Positions 17,834-26,166 of a stretch of 44,418 nt of DNA are shown piece after piece (the first letter of the stretch is position 1; each line of letters begins with the position of its first letter). The notes under the pieces are model-generated. The model was not told where the DNA came from. It worked only from the letters and a program-made list of their open reading frames with translations, and did no database searches. The stretch is from Candidatus Magnetobacterium casense (lineage in GTDB: Bacteria; Nitrospirota; Thermodesulfovibrionia; Thermodesulfovibrionales; Magnetobacteriaceae): positions 1-44,418 of the forward strand of contig NZ_JMFO01000027.1 in NCBI RefSeq assembly GCF_000714715.1, in the 5' to 3' direction. The translations under genes and the position numbers were made by a program.

Positions 17834-18427
17834 CTAATAAAAATCTCCTATAATAACCCGTGCCGGTTTTACGACGTCTCCCCTGTACCGATACCCTGGT
17901 TGGAGTACCCTTTCAACAGTTGGATTGTCTGTCTGCTGACAGGTGCTCTCTATGGCCTCATGTAGTGCCGGATCAAAAGGCACCTCAATGTCACGTATGA
18001 CCTCAAGGTTGAACATGGACAGGACGCTGTCAAGTTTCTGCCACACTATTTCGATAGCCTCCTCTTGTCCGGGCGATATGTACTCATCCTGTGTAAAAGA
18101 CTCTCCCAGGAAGAAAAAGTTATCTGCAAGCTCCATAAGAGGCTGCAAGTCTTTTATGCTTTTTTGGTCGAGCCGTTCGATAATGTCATTTTTTATGACC
18201 TCCAATGAGATAGATTGTCTCCTTATAGCCTTTTTTATATCCTTTATCTCATCCAGCAGTATGTCATCTGCCGGTATCTTATCGGATGATACCTGCTCTT
18301 GCGGCATATAGTCGATCAACGCAACGGGAGGGGGATGGTGCTTTTCCAGCGCCTTGTTAATCTTGTCACCTATCTTTCTGACATAGCGTTCGAATCTGTA
18401 AAAGCGTTCTTTAGCCCTTTCAAACAT
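17834..18427 (-). CDS. GrpE-like nucleotide exchange factor
   Basis: A 197-residue GrpE-type protein. The C-terminal beta domain is recognisable: [13 protein letters not shown], then [20 protein letters not shown] and ARVIIG, which correspond to the GrpE signature (G-Y-x-x-x-x-x-[VIL]-[VIL]-R-P-A-x-V). The central part (about 75-135) is the helical dimerisation region. The N-terminal 60 residues are basic, proline-containing and not conserved in standard GrpE. It should release ADP from the Hsp70 encoded next. It is the first gene of the four-gene minus-strand operon, with its own promoter only 9 nt upstream of the ATG. No CIRCE-type operator (TTAGCACTC inverted repeat) was seen, so HrcA control is not supported. 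Confidence 0.9.
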   Translation of the reverse strand: MFERAKERFYRFERYVRKIGDKINKALEKHHPPPVALIDYMPQEQVSSDKIPADDILLDEIKDIKKAIRRQSISLEVIKNDIIERLDQKSIKDLQPLMELADNFFFLGESFTQDEYISPGQEEAIEIVWQKLDSVLSMFNLEVIRDIEVPFDPALHEAIESTCQQTDNPTVERVLQPGYRYRGDVVKPARVIIGDFY

Positions 18428-18436
18428 GACTGTGAT

Positions 18437-18466
18437 ATGTTACACAAAGATACTATGGTCTGTCAA
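18437..18466 (-). promoter_or_regulatory. Promoter of the GrpE-Hsp70 operon
   Basis: Minus strand TTGACA (18466-18461), 18-bp spacer, TAACAT (18442-18437). The ATG at 18427 is 9 nt after the -10, giving a leader of only about 2-4 nt and no room for a Shine-Dalgarno. No heat-shock sigma32-like sequence is evident. Confidence 0.65.
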
Positions 18467-18495
18467 GTGTGAGGCAGGGTGGCAATCCTGAATCG

Positions 18496-18524
18496 TTGAC
18501 ATATTTCGGTAATTGTTTTAAAAT
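18496..18524 (+). promoter_or_regulatory. Promoter of the thermonuclease gene
   Basis: TTGACA (18496-18501), 17-bp spacer, TAAAAT (18519-18524). It diverges from the GrpE promoter, with the -35 boxes 29 bp apart. It lies inside the longest possible reading frame (GTG at 18469), so that GTG is unlikely to be the start. Confidence 0.65.
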
Positions 18525-18534
18525 ATATTCCGAA

Positions 18535-19113
18535 TTGGCTAAAAGGAAGAGAGCAGGACGCAAGAATGGCAATACAGTAGTGGCATCTTTAGTTACCCTG
18601 GTGCTGTTATCGCTGTCGTACAACAGATGCAATCTGCCGGAGAAGGTGTCTCCAAAGAAGCAATACAACAGGGAAAAGGTTGTGCGGGTAAAGGATGGCG
18701 ATACCGTTGTCTTATCTCCCGGTCCTGGGAGACAATCTTACACATGCTGGCTGTATGGAATCGATTCCCCTGAGACGCCCAAGCGCAATGTTGCGGGGCA
18801 ACCCTATGCCACAGAAGCAGCTAAAGCCTTGGAGCAACTTATACTGGGCAAAGAGGTAGAGGTAACCTTAACCGATGACAAGACCTATAATCGTGAGGTC
18901 TGTGTGTTGAGATTAAGCGACAAAGATATAAACCTCCGGATGATAGAGCTTGGTTATGCCTGGGCGTACAAGCACTACCTCAAGGCGCCATACACGGAAA
19001 GTTATCTCAAAGCCCAGCAACATGCCATGGCTGCACGAGCCGGTCTGTGGCAAGATAACAAACCGCAACCACCCTGGGAGTTCAGGGCCCGCTCAAAACA
19101 CAAGGCCAAATAA
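18535..19113 (+). CDS. Thermonuclease (SNase)-like exported or anchored nuclease
   Basis: A Staphylococcus-nuclease-fold protein. The key segments are visible: RVKDGDTVVL, then YGIDSPETPKRNVAGQPYATEA (Ca-binding and catalytic Arg region) and the AYKHYLKAPYTESYLKAQQHAMAARAGLW end typical of SNase-like nucleases. These cut DNA and RNA with calcium. An N-terminal hydrophobic stretch (VVASLVTLVLLSLSY) acts as a signal or anchor. The start is uncertain: a promoter at 18496-18524 excludes the GTG at 18469. A TTG at 18535 (192 residues) and a GTG at 18580 (177 residues, starting right at the hydrophobic segment) remain. No strong ribosome site supports any of them. It stands alone, divergent from the chaperone operon. 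Confidence 0.85.
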   Translation: MAKRKRAGRKNGNTVVASLVTLVLLSLSYNRCNLPEKVSPKKQYNREKVVRVKDGDTVVLSPGPGRQSYTCWLYGIDSPETPKRNVAGQPYATEAAKALEQLILGKEVEVTLTDDKTYNREVCVLRLSDKDINLRMIELGYAWAYKHYLKAPYTESYLKAQQHAMAARAGLWQDNKPQPPWEFRARSKHKAK

Positions 19114-19202
19114 AACTTTATGTCAACAGCAATTCTCAGTGAAAACACCAACAGGCTATATTCAAGGTTTTTGGATAGACATGACAAAAATATTATTGTC
19201 TA

Positions 19203-19231
19203 TTGAGTTAACTCCGGTAGTATGGTAGAAT
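19203..19231 (+). promoter_or_regulatory. Promoter of the IS remnant
   Basis: TTGAGT (19203-19208), 17-bp spacer, TAGAAT (19226-19231). It is followed by AAGGAGG at 19249-19255 and the ATG at 19261. Confidence 0.55.
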
Positions 19232-19260
19232 ATAGGGAAAATGATATTAAGGAGGTACAT

Positions 19261-19327
19261 ATGAAAAAGCAATATGAAGAAATAGACCTTATAGATTTTC
19301 AAAAAAAAGTATAGCACAGAGGAGGCG
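19261..19327 (+). pseudogene. IS1595-like transposase start, frameshifted and truncated
   Basis: A strong ribosome site and ATG open a frame MKKQYEEIDLIDFQKKV that stops at 19312-19314 after an A8 run. Dropping one A continues it as KYSTEEA, which matches the usual N-terminus of IS1595-family transposases (LIDFQKKYSTEEAC...). The expected Cys-rich continuation is missing. Instead a palindromic element starts at 19328. So this is a dead remnant of about 24 codons. The family call rests on a short match. Confidence 0.5.
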
Positions 19328-19440
19328 GGTAGCACCACAATCAACCGTGGTTAGCAGAATTTAAGCCATTTCTGTACCCACATAATATGGCATTGTTGTT
19401 ATGATTAACCAATGTGTCCACGTTTGAATGGAGTGCTACC
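19328..19440. repeat. 113-bp palindromic element with 23-bp imperfect terminal inverted repeats
   Basis: The left end GGTAGCAC (19328) and right end GTGCTACC (to 19440) are perfect inverted 8-mers. Extended, the two arms agree at 19 of 23 positions (by eye), including TCAA and CGTGG. Nested inside are GGTTA/TAACC and CCAT/ATGG pairs. There is no coding frame. It looks like a MITE or a structured RNA or DNA hairpin. It directly interrupts the IS1595-like reading frame. No clear target duplication was found. Confidence 0.6.
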
Positions 19441-19469
19441 GAAAAAACAGTAAATAATGCCTCCCTGAC

Positions 19470-19505
19470 GCCACCAAAAATTTATGCACCCGCAGGGATG
19501 GTGGC
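19470..19505. repeat. Inverted repeat GCCACCA/TGGTGGC holding a word shared with 43840-43860
   Basis: GCCACCA (19470-19476) and TGGTGGC (19499-19505) pair perfectly. The stretch 19471-19491 matches 43840-43860 at 20 of 21 bases. The remainder of the gap (19506-19620) shows no gene. Confidence 0.5.
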
Positions 19506-19620
19506 AATAAACATACCTCGCAGCGCAGTTGCAGAATGAGTGCGGGGGGTAGTATTATAAAGGAGGCCAGCTACGATACTCAATAATCAGCCTCTTTGTC
19601 GTATACTCTCAACAGACGCC

Positions 19621-21417
19621 TTAATCTTCTTCGATGTTGAGCCTGATGTACAGCTCCCGCAGTTGGGTCTTGTCAACCTGCGAAGGTGCAGATGTCAACG
19701 GACATGCGGCCTTCTGGGTCTTTGGAAACGCGATAACATCCCGCAAGGATTGTGCGCCAGTCATCAGCATGATAAGCCTGTCCAATCCCAGTGCCAACCC
19801 ACCATGAGGAGGGGCACCGTACTTCAGGGCATCCAACAGGAAACCAAACCGCTCCACCGCCTCATCAGCCTTGATCCCGATAAGCCCCAAGACCTTCTGC
19901 TGGAGGTCTGCCCGGTGGATACGAATACTGCCTCCGCCTATTTCGCTGCCGTTAAGGACGATGTCATAGGCCTTTGACGTAAGCCTCGCACAATCACCCC
20001 TGCCACTGATCCTGCCATCGAGGATGGCCTGTATGTCGTCATCCGCCGGAGAGGTAAAGGGGTGATGCAGGGCCGCAAATCTGCCCTCATCAGCAACCCA
20101 CTCCATAAGCGGGAAGTCCACCACCCACACAAACTTGTCCCGCGTCCCAATGAGGGCGTTTTTCCGGGCTATATCCAGACGCAGGCGACTCAGACAATCG
20201 TTGACAATCGCCGCCTGGTCAGCCACAAAGAGCATCATATCCCCCGACTGTGCACCAAGCATATCTGCCATCTCCCTGAGCATCCCCTCCTGGAAGAATT
20301 TGACAATGGGCGATTCAAAGACGTCCTTGACCTTTATCCACGCCAGTCCCTTTGCGCCCATCGCCTGCACCTCTTGCGTCAAGAGGTCTACCTCGCGTCT
20401 GGAGTACGAGGCCATGCCCTTGCCACAAACCCCCTTGACGATCCCGCCCGATGCAAGCGCATCCTGAAAGACCTTAAACGTACTGTCCTTGACCAGGGCA
20501 GAGACGTCCCTGAGTTCAAGGCCAAACCTCATGTCAGGTCTGTCGTTGCCAAAGCGTGCCATCGACTCCTGATAGCTGATCCGTTCAAAGGGCGTCTCTA
20601 TCTGTTGCCCCTTTATCTCATAAAAGAGCTTCTTTAAAAGTCCCTCAACCACAACTATGACGTCGTTCATATCGACAAATGACATCTCCAGGTCAACCTG
20701 GGTGAACTCCGGCTGTCGGTCTGCGCGCAGGTCCTCATCTCTGAAGCAGCGCACTATCTGGTAGTACCTGTCAAGCCCTGCGATCATTAGTATCTGCTTG
20801 AACAACTGCGGCGATTGCGGCAGGGCATAGAAGTGTCCGGCACTTACACGGCTTGGCACGAGGTAGTCCCGCGCCCCCTCCGGCGTCGATTTCGTCAACA
20901 CGGGGGTCTCCACGTCCATGAAGCCCTGTTCATCGAGGTAGTCTCTTATGACCTTGCAGGCCTTGTATCTGGTGGTGAGGTTGCTCATCATCTCCGGTCT
21001 TCTGAGGTCTAGGTAGCGGTATTTGAGCCTGAGAATGTCGTTGATCTCACCGGCCTCATCTATGGGAAAGGGCAGGGGGTCGGAGACATTTAAGACCTCA
21101 AGACTCTCAACATGCACCTCTACCAGGCCGGTTGGGATATCGTGGTTCTCCGTCCCCTCCGGACGCCTGCGCACCTGTCCGCTTATGGCTATGACCGATT
21201 CCGTCTTTAAGTGATGTGCTGTCTTGTGAGTACCCGTCTGAATGCCCGCTGTTTGTGTATCGGGGTTAAAGACCAGTTGTGCTATACCTGTCCTGTCCCT
21301 GAGATCGATAAAGATCACCCCACCGTGGTCACGGTTGCGATATACCCATCCGCAGAGTCTGACATCCTTGCCTGTATCATCAATGCCTATTTGGCCACAG
21401 CCCTTGTCCCTGTACAT
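19621..21417 (-). CDS. aspS: Aspartyl-tRNA synthetase
   Basis: A 598-residue class IIb synthetase of the bacterial type that charges tRNA-Asp (or both tRNA-Asp and tRNA-Asn if non-discriminating). Order: OB-fold anticodon-binding domain about 1-110 (VRLCGWVYRNRDHGGVIFIDLRD), motif 1 region with ETPVLTKSTPEGARDY, motif 2 CFRDEDLRADRQPEFTQ, the bacterial GAD insertion about 290-420, and motif 3 GGLALGLDRLIML. Length and order are normal. AAGGAGG lies 8 nt before the ATG. It is monocistronic, with its own promoter and a GC-rich dispersed repeat upstream. Whether it is discriminating needs comparison of the anticodon-loop contact residues and a check for asnS or gatCAB. Confidence 0.97.
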   Translation of the reverse strand: MYRDKGCGQIGIDDTGKDVRLCGWVYRNRDHGGVIFIDLRDRTGIAQLVFNPDTQTAGIQTGTHKTAHHLKTESVIAISGQVRRRPEGTENHDIPTGLVEVHVESLEVLNVSDPLPFPIDEAGEINDILRLKYRYLDLRRPEMMSNLTTRYKACKVIRDYLDEQGFMDVETPVLTKSTPEGARDYLVPSRVSAGHFYALPQSPQLFKQILMIAGLDRYYQIVRCFRDEDLRADRQPEFTQVDLEMSFVDMNDVIVVVEGLLKKLFYEIKGQQIETPFERISYQESMARFGNDRPDMRFGLELRDVSALVKDSTFKVFQDALASGGIVKGVCGKGMASYSRREVDLLTQEVQAMGAKGLAWIKVKDVFESPIVKFFQEGMLREMADMLGAQSGDMMLFVADQAAIVNDCLSRLRLDIARKNALIGTRDKFVWVVDFPLMEWVADEGRFAALHHPFTSPADDDIQAILDGRISGRGDCARLTSKAYDIVLNGSEIGGGSIRIHRADLQQKVLGLIGIKADEAVERFGFLLDALKYGAPPHGGLALGLDRLIMLMTGAQSLRDVIAFPKTQKAACPLTSAPSQVDKTQLRELYIRLNIEED

Positions 21418-21486
21418 TTTGCCTCCTTCTTAATTGTCATGGAAGTATCCTGACCGTATCATCGTTATCGTGCTCTTTTATCTTTA

Positions 21487-21516
21487 AGGATAGCATGTCC
21501 AGAGGATGTTTGACAA
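21487..21516 (-). promoter_or_regulatory. Putative aspS promoter
   Basis: Minus strand TTGTCA (21516-21511), 18-bp spacer, TATCCT (21492-21487). It leaves a leader of about 60 nt with a proper Shine-Dalgarno. Moderate match. Confidence 0.45.
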
Positions 21517-21525
21517 GCGACAGTA

Positions 21526-21624
21526 AAGAAAAGAAAGGGGCGGCTCCGCCCCCCTTCAGAACCCCCCGCAAGGGGACCAGTCCCCTTGACCCCATTTTAC
21601 CGTGCTTTTTTAGGAGTATGCCAT
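21526..21624 (-). repeat. Dispersed GC-rich repeat, copy 3 (inverted)
   Basis: On the minus strand it reads GGCATACTCCTAAAAAAGCA, then CGGTAAAATGGGGTCAAGGG, GACTGGTCCCCTTGCGGGGG, and GGGGGCGGAGCCGCCCC with a CTTTCTTTTCTT tail. Word for word it tracks copy 2 (10951-11050). There is no upstream minus-strand gene within 4 kb for it to terminate, which argues that the repeat is not simply a gene terminator. Confidence 0.85.
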
Positions 21625-21689
21625 ATTTTCTTCACATAAGGGTATTTTTTACAGCAAGAAAATTTATGCCTCCAAAAGAAATAATTTGC

Positions 21690-21719
21690 TTGCATTATTT
21701 TTAACGCTATGTTTATAAT
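21690..21719 (+). promoter_or_regulatory. Promoter of the LamG/VCBS surface protein
   Basis: TTGCAT (21690-21695), 18-bp spacer, TATAAT (21714-21719). It predicts a leader of about 180 nt before the ATG at 21906. Confidence 0.55.
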
Positions 21720-21905
21720 AACCTGACGAAGGCAATTGTATGATGTCCTTAAAAGGAGGTGGTGAATATTATGCGTTGATGTATTGTTAGCATCGACAGT
21801 TGTGTTGCAGTTCCGTGTGATTAAGCAAGATTGGTGACATTGGTACCCTTGGCATTAGTCGGGGGAATGAGCAATTTCATTGAGACTTTAAGGAGGTTAC
21901 GAAAC
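21720..21905 (+). other. Long leader of the LamG gene with minimal ORFs
   Basis: The leader has a strong ribosome site AAAAGGAGGTGG (21749-21762 region) followed by ATG CGT TGA at 21771, which overlaps a second ATG (21779) with three codons. A 15-codon frame also starts at 21743. A second ribosome site (AAGGAGG) precedes the real start at 21906. I saw no known riboswitch: the conserved cores of the c-di-GMP and SAM classes are absent. It may only be the remnant of another gene's start. Confidence 0.35.
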
Positions 21906-24900
21906 ATGTTTAAGAAAGGTTACAGTGCAGGAAGGATTTTTTTGACGCTCCTCGTGCTTGGCATGGTTTTTGCCAACGGGGGGGGGTAGCAAGAGCGGCT
22001 TTAAATGACGGTCTTGTTGCGTATTACCCATTTAACGGTAATGCCAACGACGAAAGCGGCAACGGCAACAATGGGGTTGTAAACGGGGCAACCCTGACGA
22101 CGGATCGGTTCGGGAATGCCAACAAGGCATATAGCTTTGATGGGAGTAGTAATTATATAAATATTCCCGACAATGCCACACTAGAACTTACCACAGACTT
22201 TTCTATTACATGTTGGGCTAAATACAGAACAAAGCCAATAGCTGGTTATATGCATATAGTATCTAAGCATATGGCCGATGTTAACTATGATGGAAGCTAT
22301 TGGTTATCTTTAGCTCTTGGTAAAGTAGTGTTTCAAGCTACCCCTCGTTGGGATGACACATCTCCTACTAGCAATGCTACTTTGCCATTAGACACATGGA
22401 GTCAGGTTGTTTTTACATATAACAAATCAACTCAGGTTTGGAAAATCTTTATCAATGGCGCTTTGGATAGAACAGGAACGATAGAAACTAATATTCAGAA
22501 CACTTCACGCAATCTTTATATAGGCGCTGAAGAAACTTCAGGGGGTAGACAGAATTATTATCACGGTGAGCTTGATGACATCCGTATTTACAACCGCGCT
22601 CTTTCTGATACGCAGATTCAGCAGTTGTACAATATTGAGTCCACCGGCATTGTTGCGTATTATCCATTTAACGGTAATGCCAACGACGAAAGCGGCAACG
22701 GCAACAATGGGGTTGTAAACGGGGCAACCCTAACGACGGATCGGTTCGGGAACGCCAACAAGGCGTATAGCTTTGATGGTGTGAGCAATTATATCCAGAT
22801 TGACAGTGGTATTATTAACTGGGGTAGTCAAACTTATACCATAAACATATGGGCAAAGTTTGCAGAACAGTCGATGACTAGTGTGAAAAGAAACCATTCC
22901 CTTATGAATACCTATCCACATGACATTTGGGCGTTGAGCTACAACCATGATTACAACCCCGGAGCTCTTTCGTTATTTTTAAGTCATGGCGTAAGCTGGG
23001 ACACAGCACACCCATTGAAAGGGACGAAAGCAGATTATCTGAAAGATACTTGGTATCAGCTAACCGTTGTTAAAAATGCCGGCAAGTATAGCATGTATAC
23101 TAATGGTGTCCTGGATAATCAATTGGATACTATCTATGACAGTTTCACATTGAATGCCACAAAGATGTTTATCGGAGCTTCCAGTTTTCTGGGTGAGTAC
23201 TTCGGTGGCTCTATCGATGACATCCGTATCTACAACCGTGCTCTTTCTGATACGCAGATTCAGCAGTTGTATAACGATTCCCCAACACCCACACCAACCC
23301 CTACGCCTACCCCAACACCAACCTACACGGTAACGCCATCAGCGGGCACGGGCGGAACGATAACCCCGTCAACGCCTCAAACCGTTACCTCCGGCGCAAC
23401 AACGACATTCACGGTAACGCCAAACACGGGATACTCCATCGGCTCAGTAACCGGATGCGGCGGCTCTCTATCCGGCAACACGTATACAACAGGCGCTATC
23501 ACCGCTAACTGCACCGTAACGGCTACGTTTTCGGTCATCCCACCCACCACCTACACCGTAACGCCATCAGCAGGCACAGGCGGGACGATAACCCCGTCAA
23601 CACCTCAGACCGTTACATCAGGCGGGACAACGCAATTCACGGTAACGCCAAACACGGGATACACCATCGGCTCAGTAACCGGATGCGGCGGCTCTCTATC
23701 CGGCAACACGTATACAACAGGCGCTATCACCGCTAACTGTACGGTTACGGCTACGTTTTCGCCAACCCCGTGCAGCTACTCAATCACCCCGACAATCAAG
23801 TCATTCCCCGCAGCAGGCGGCAGCGATACCATTAGCGTAATCGCAGGTAGCAGTTGTGCATGGACGGCAACAAGCAACGCCACCTCATGGCTGACGGTCA
23901 ACACCCCTTCCGGCTCCGGCAATGGCACGGTCAGTTACACAGTTGCGGCAAACACCGCTACAGCCTCCCGCACCGGTACGATAACGATTGCAGGACAGAC
24001 CTTAACGGTGACGCAGTTAGGTATAGATTGCAACAGCATGACAATCACCCCAACGAGTAAGTCATTCACTGCAACAGACGGCAGCAACACCATCGGCGTG
24101 ACCACAAACAGCGGTTGCGCATGGACGGCAACAAGCAACGCATCGTGGATAACCATAGCATCAGGCAGTTCAGCCTCCGGTGCCGGTACGGTCAGTTATA
24201 CCGTTGCGGCAAACACGGCTACAACCCCTCGTACCGGTACGATAACAGTTGCAGGACAGACCTCCCTGACCTTTACAGTAACACAGTCGGAACAAGGAAA
24301 TTCCTGCACCTATACCCTTACTCCAACAAGCAAGGATTTCCTTGCAACAGGTGGCACCGGCGATGTAACGGTAAAGACCTCAACAAACACCTGCCAATGG
24401 ACGGCAACGAGCGGCGTTGACTGGATCACCGTAACGTCTGGTAGCGCAGTAACCGGCTCCGGCGTGGTATCGTACAGCGTTGCGGCAAACACAGGGCCAC
24501 TTCGCACAGGCACAATAACAATAGGCGGTCAGACATTTACGGTGAATCAGGCCGGTGTCTGTAAATATACACTCACCCCAACGACTAAACAGATCGACGG
24601 CTCCGGCGGAACCGACAGCGTGAACGTCACAGCAGAGAGCGCTTGTTCGTGGAGTGCGATAAGCAACGACAGTTGGATAAAGATCAGCTCTAACAACTCC
24701 GGCAGCGGCAACGGCTCAGTGTACTATTCCGTAGACGCCAACCCGACTGCAAATACGCGCACGGGCACTATGACCATAGCCGGACAGACGTTTACCGTTA
24801 CGCAGGACCCTGGAGGTTTTGTGACGCTCACCCTCAAGATAACTGGCAACGGCAGCGGTACAGTAACACCATCCAAAGGCACCCCCAACTGTAGCAGCGA

Positions 24901-25984
24901 CGGCAAGACATGTCTGACGTCGTATGTCATAAACGACGAGGTGGTTCTAACAGCCACCCCCGCACAAGGCTCAACGGTAAAGGGTTGGACGGGTTGCAAT
25001 CCAATAGTCACAGGCGGCAGCCAATGTACGCTCACGATGTCTAAAGACATGGACGTCAGCGTCGAGTTTTCAGTCCCCGTAACGCCGATATACGACTTTG
25101 ACGGCGACGGCAAGAGCGATGTCATCTGGCGTAGCAGTCAATCCGGCGATGTCTTCATATGGCTGATGAACAAGTTCAGCCTGACTGGCGGCGATTACGT
25201 CGTCAAGGGTATCACGGCGGATTGGGACATCAAGGGAATCGCTGACTTCAACGGCGACGGCAAGAACGACATAGTCTGGCAGCACAAGGACAAGGGCGAT
25301 GTCTACATGTACATCATGAACGGCACGCAGATATCGGCCCACGATTATGCACTGAAGGGTCTGCCCAAGGAGTGGGAGTTCAAGAAGGCCGGCGACTTCG
25401 ATGGCGACGGCAAGGCGGACATCCTGTGGCAGAGCACCGAATCTGGCGACGTGGCCGTGTGGTTGATGAACGGCAAGGACATCAAGAGCGGTGGATTTAT
25501 CGTCAAGGGGATGAGGCCGGAGTGGACGATCAGGGCCGTGGCCGATCTCGATGGCAACAAGAAGGCCGACATCATCTGGCAAAACACCGACGGCGACATA
25601 GTTGTCTGGCTGATGGACGGCACGACGATCTCAAAGATGGATTACTCATCACGTGGTATCCCAGGCAGTTGGCAGATAAAGGCGGTCGTTGACTTTGATG
25701 GCGATGGCAAGGCCGACCTGCTCTGGCAGGACATCACCTCGGGCGACGTTGCCATGTGGCTGATGGACGGGTTCAAGATAGCTGGCGGCGGTCTTGTGAG
25801 TCACGGGATGCCCAACGTCTGGCAGATCATCTCCGTGGCTGATTACGACGGCAACGGCAAGGCCGACATCTTCTGGAAGAACACCGGCAATGGCGACGTG
25901 TATGCGTGGTTCATGGACGGCGTGGCTATATCCGACAAGGGTTACGTTGTGATGGGTATGCCCCCGGAATGGCAGGCTAAATAG
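21906..25984 (+). CDS. Secreted LamG-BACON-VCBS repeat protein, frame broken at a G9 tract
   Basis: A large surface or secreted protein (about 1,360 residues if in frame). The true start is ATG 21906 (ribosome site AAGGAGG): MFKKGYSAGRIFLTLLVLGM plus VFANGGG is a signal peptide, but the frame hits TAG at 21987 right after nine Gs. One more G (or two fewer) joins it to VARAALNDGLVAYYPFNGNA and the long downstream frame. Order by position: LamG-like lectin domains about 22015-22635 and 22650-23275, a Pro-Thr linker 23281-23325, two InlB-B-type repeats (23321-23531, 23549-23760), four BACON-like domains (about 23770-24815), one diverged InlB repeat (to about 25075), and six FG-GAP/VCBS-type calcium-binding repeats with D-x-D-G-D-G-K (25085-25984). 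Such proteins bind glycans or mediate adhesion. There is no C-terminal sorting signal, and no secretion partner adjoins. Confidence 0.8.
21978..21986 (+). repeat. G9 homopolymer in the signal-peptide region
   Basis: Nine consecutive Gs directly precede the in-frame TAG at 21987. The downstream frame is open from the last G onward. The tract length therefore decides whether the surface protein is made. It is either a slipped-strand phase switch or a sequencing error. Confidence 0.75.
22015..22143 (+). repeat. 129-bp direct repeat, copy 1 (second copy 22651-22779)
   Basis: The first 43 codons of the two LamG domains are almost identical in DNA (offset exactly 636 bp, 212 codons). A second near-identical pair closes each LamG domain (about 22574-22629 and 23216-23270). 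Such identity at the DNA level suggests recent duplication and allows in-frame recombination. Confidence 0.85.
23321..23531 (+). repeat. 211-bp direct repeat, copy 1 (second copy 23549-23760)
   Basis: The two InlB-B-like domains are near-identical at DNA level with an offset of 228 bp (76 codons), differing mainly at third positions and a few codons. Confidence 0.8.
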
Positions 25985-26030
25985 TGGCAGGCTAAGTAAG
26001 TGACTAAGTAAATAAAGAAGAAACTGCAAA

Positions 26031-26073
26031 GGGAGGGGTTTACCCCATTACACCACGGGGTGCTGCCCCTCCC
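26031..26073. repeat. GC-rich hairpin after the LamG gene
   Basis: GGGAGGGG (26031-26038) pairs with CCCCTCCC (26066-26073), and inside it ACCCC (26042-26046) pairs with GGGGT (26057-26061). No T-run follows on the plus strand, so termination is not assured. It lies between convergent genes. Just before it, the end of the LamG gene is followed by a near-duplicate of its last codons (TGGCAGGCTAAGTAAG). Confidence 0.6.
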
Positions 26074-26166
26074 TCAACCCCCAACAAATACCTGACAAGG
26101 CGTGAAGCCACTGCACAAGCATCCAGGTTATACGATCAGCGCTCAAATCATCAGGCAAAGCTGTCG

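Noticed and set aside
18469..18534. Upstream GTG start for the thermonuclease
   Set aside because: A TTGACA-17-TAAAAT promoter lies downstream of it, and the added residues are not signal-like.
18428..18534. CIRCE/HrcA operator before the GrpE operon
   Set aside because: No TTAGCACTC-N9-GAGTGCTAA-type inverted repeat is present.
21720..21905. Riboswitch in the LamG leader
   Set aside because: No conserved aptamer core that I know (c-di-GMP, SAM, cobalamin, TPP) could be matched; only small ORFs and ribosome sites are visible.
23321..24815. Possible CRISPR-like repetitive region
   Set aside because: Repeats are long, in frame and encode InlB-B and BACON domains; there are no short repeats with spacers.
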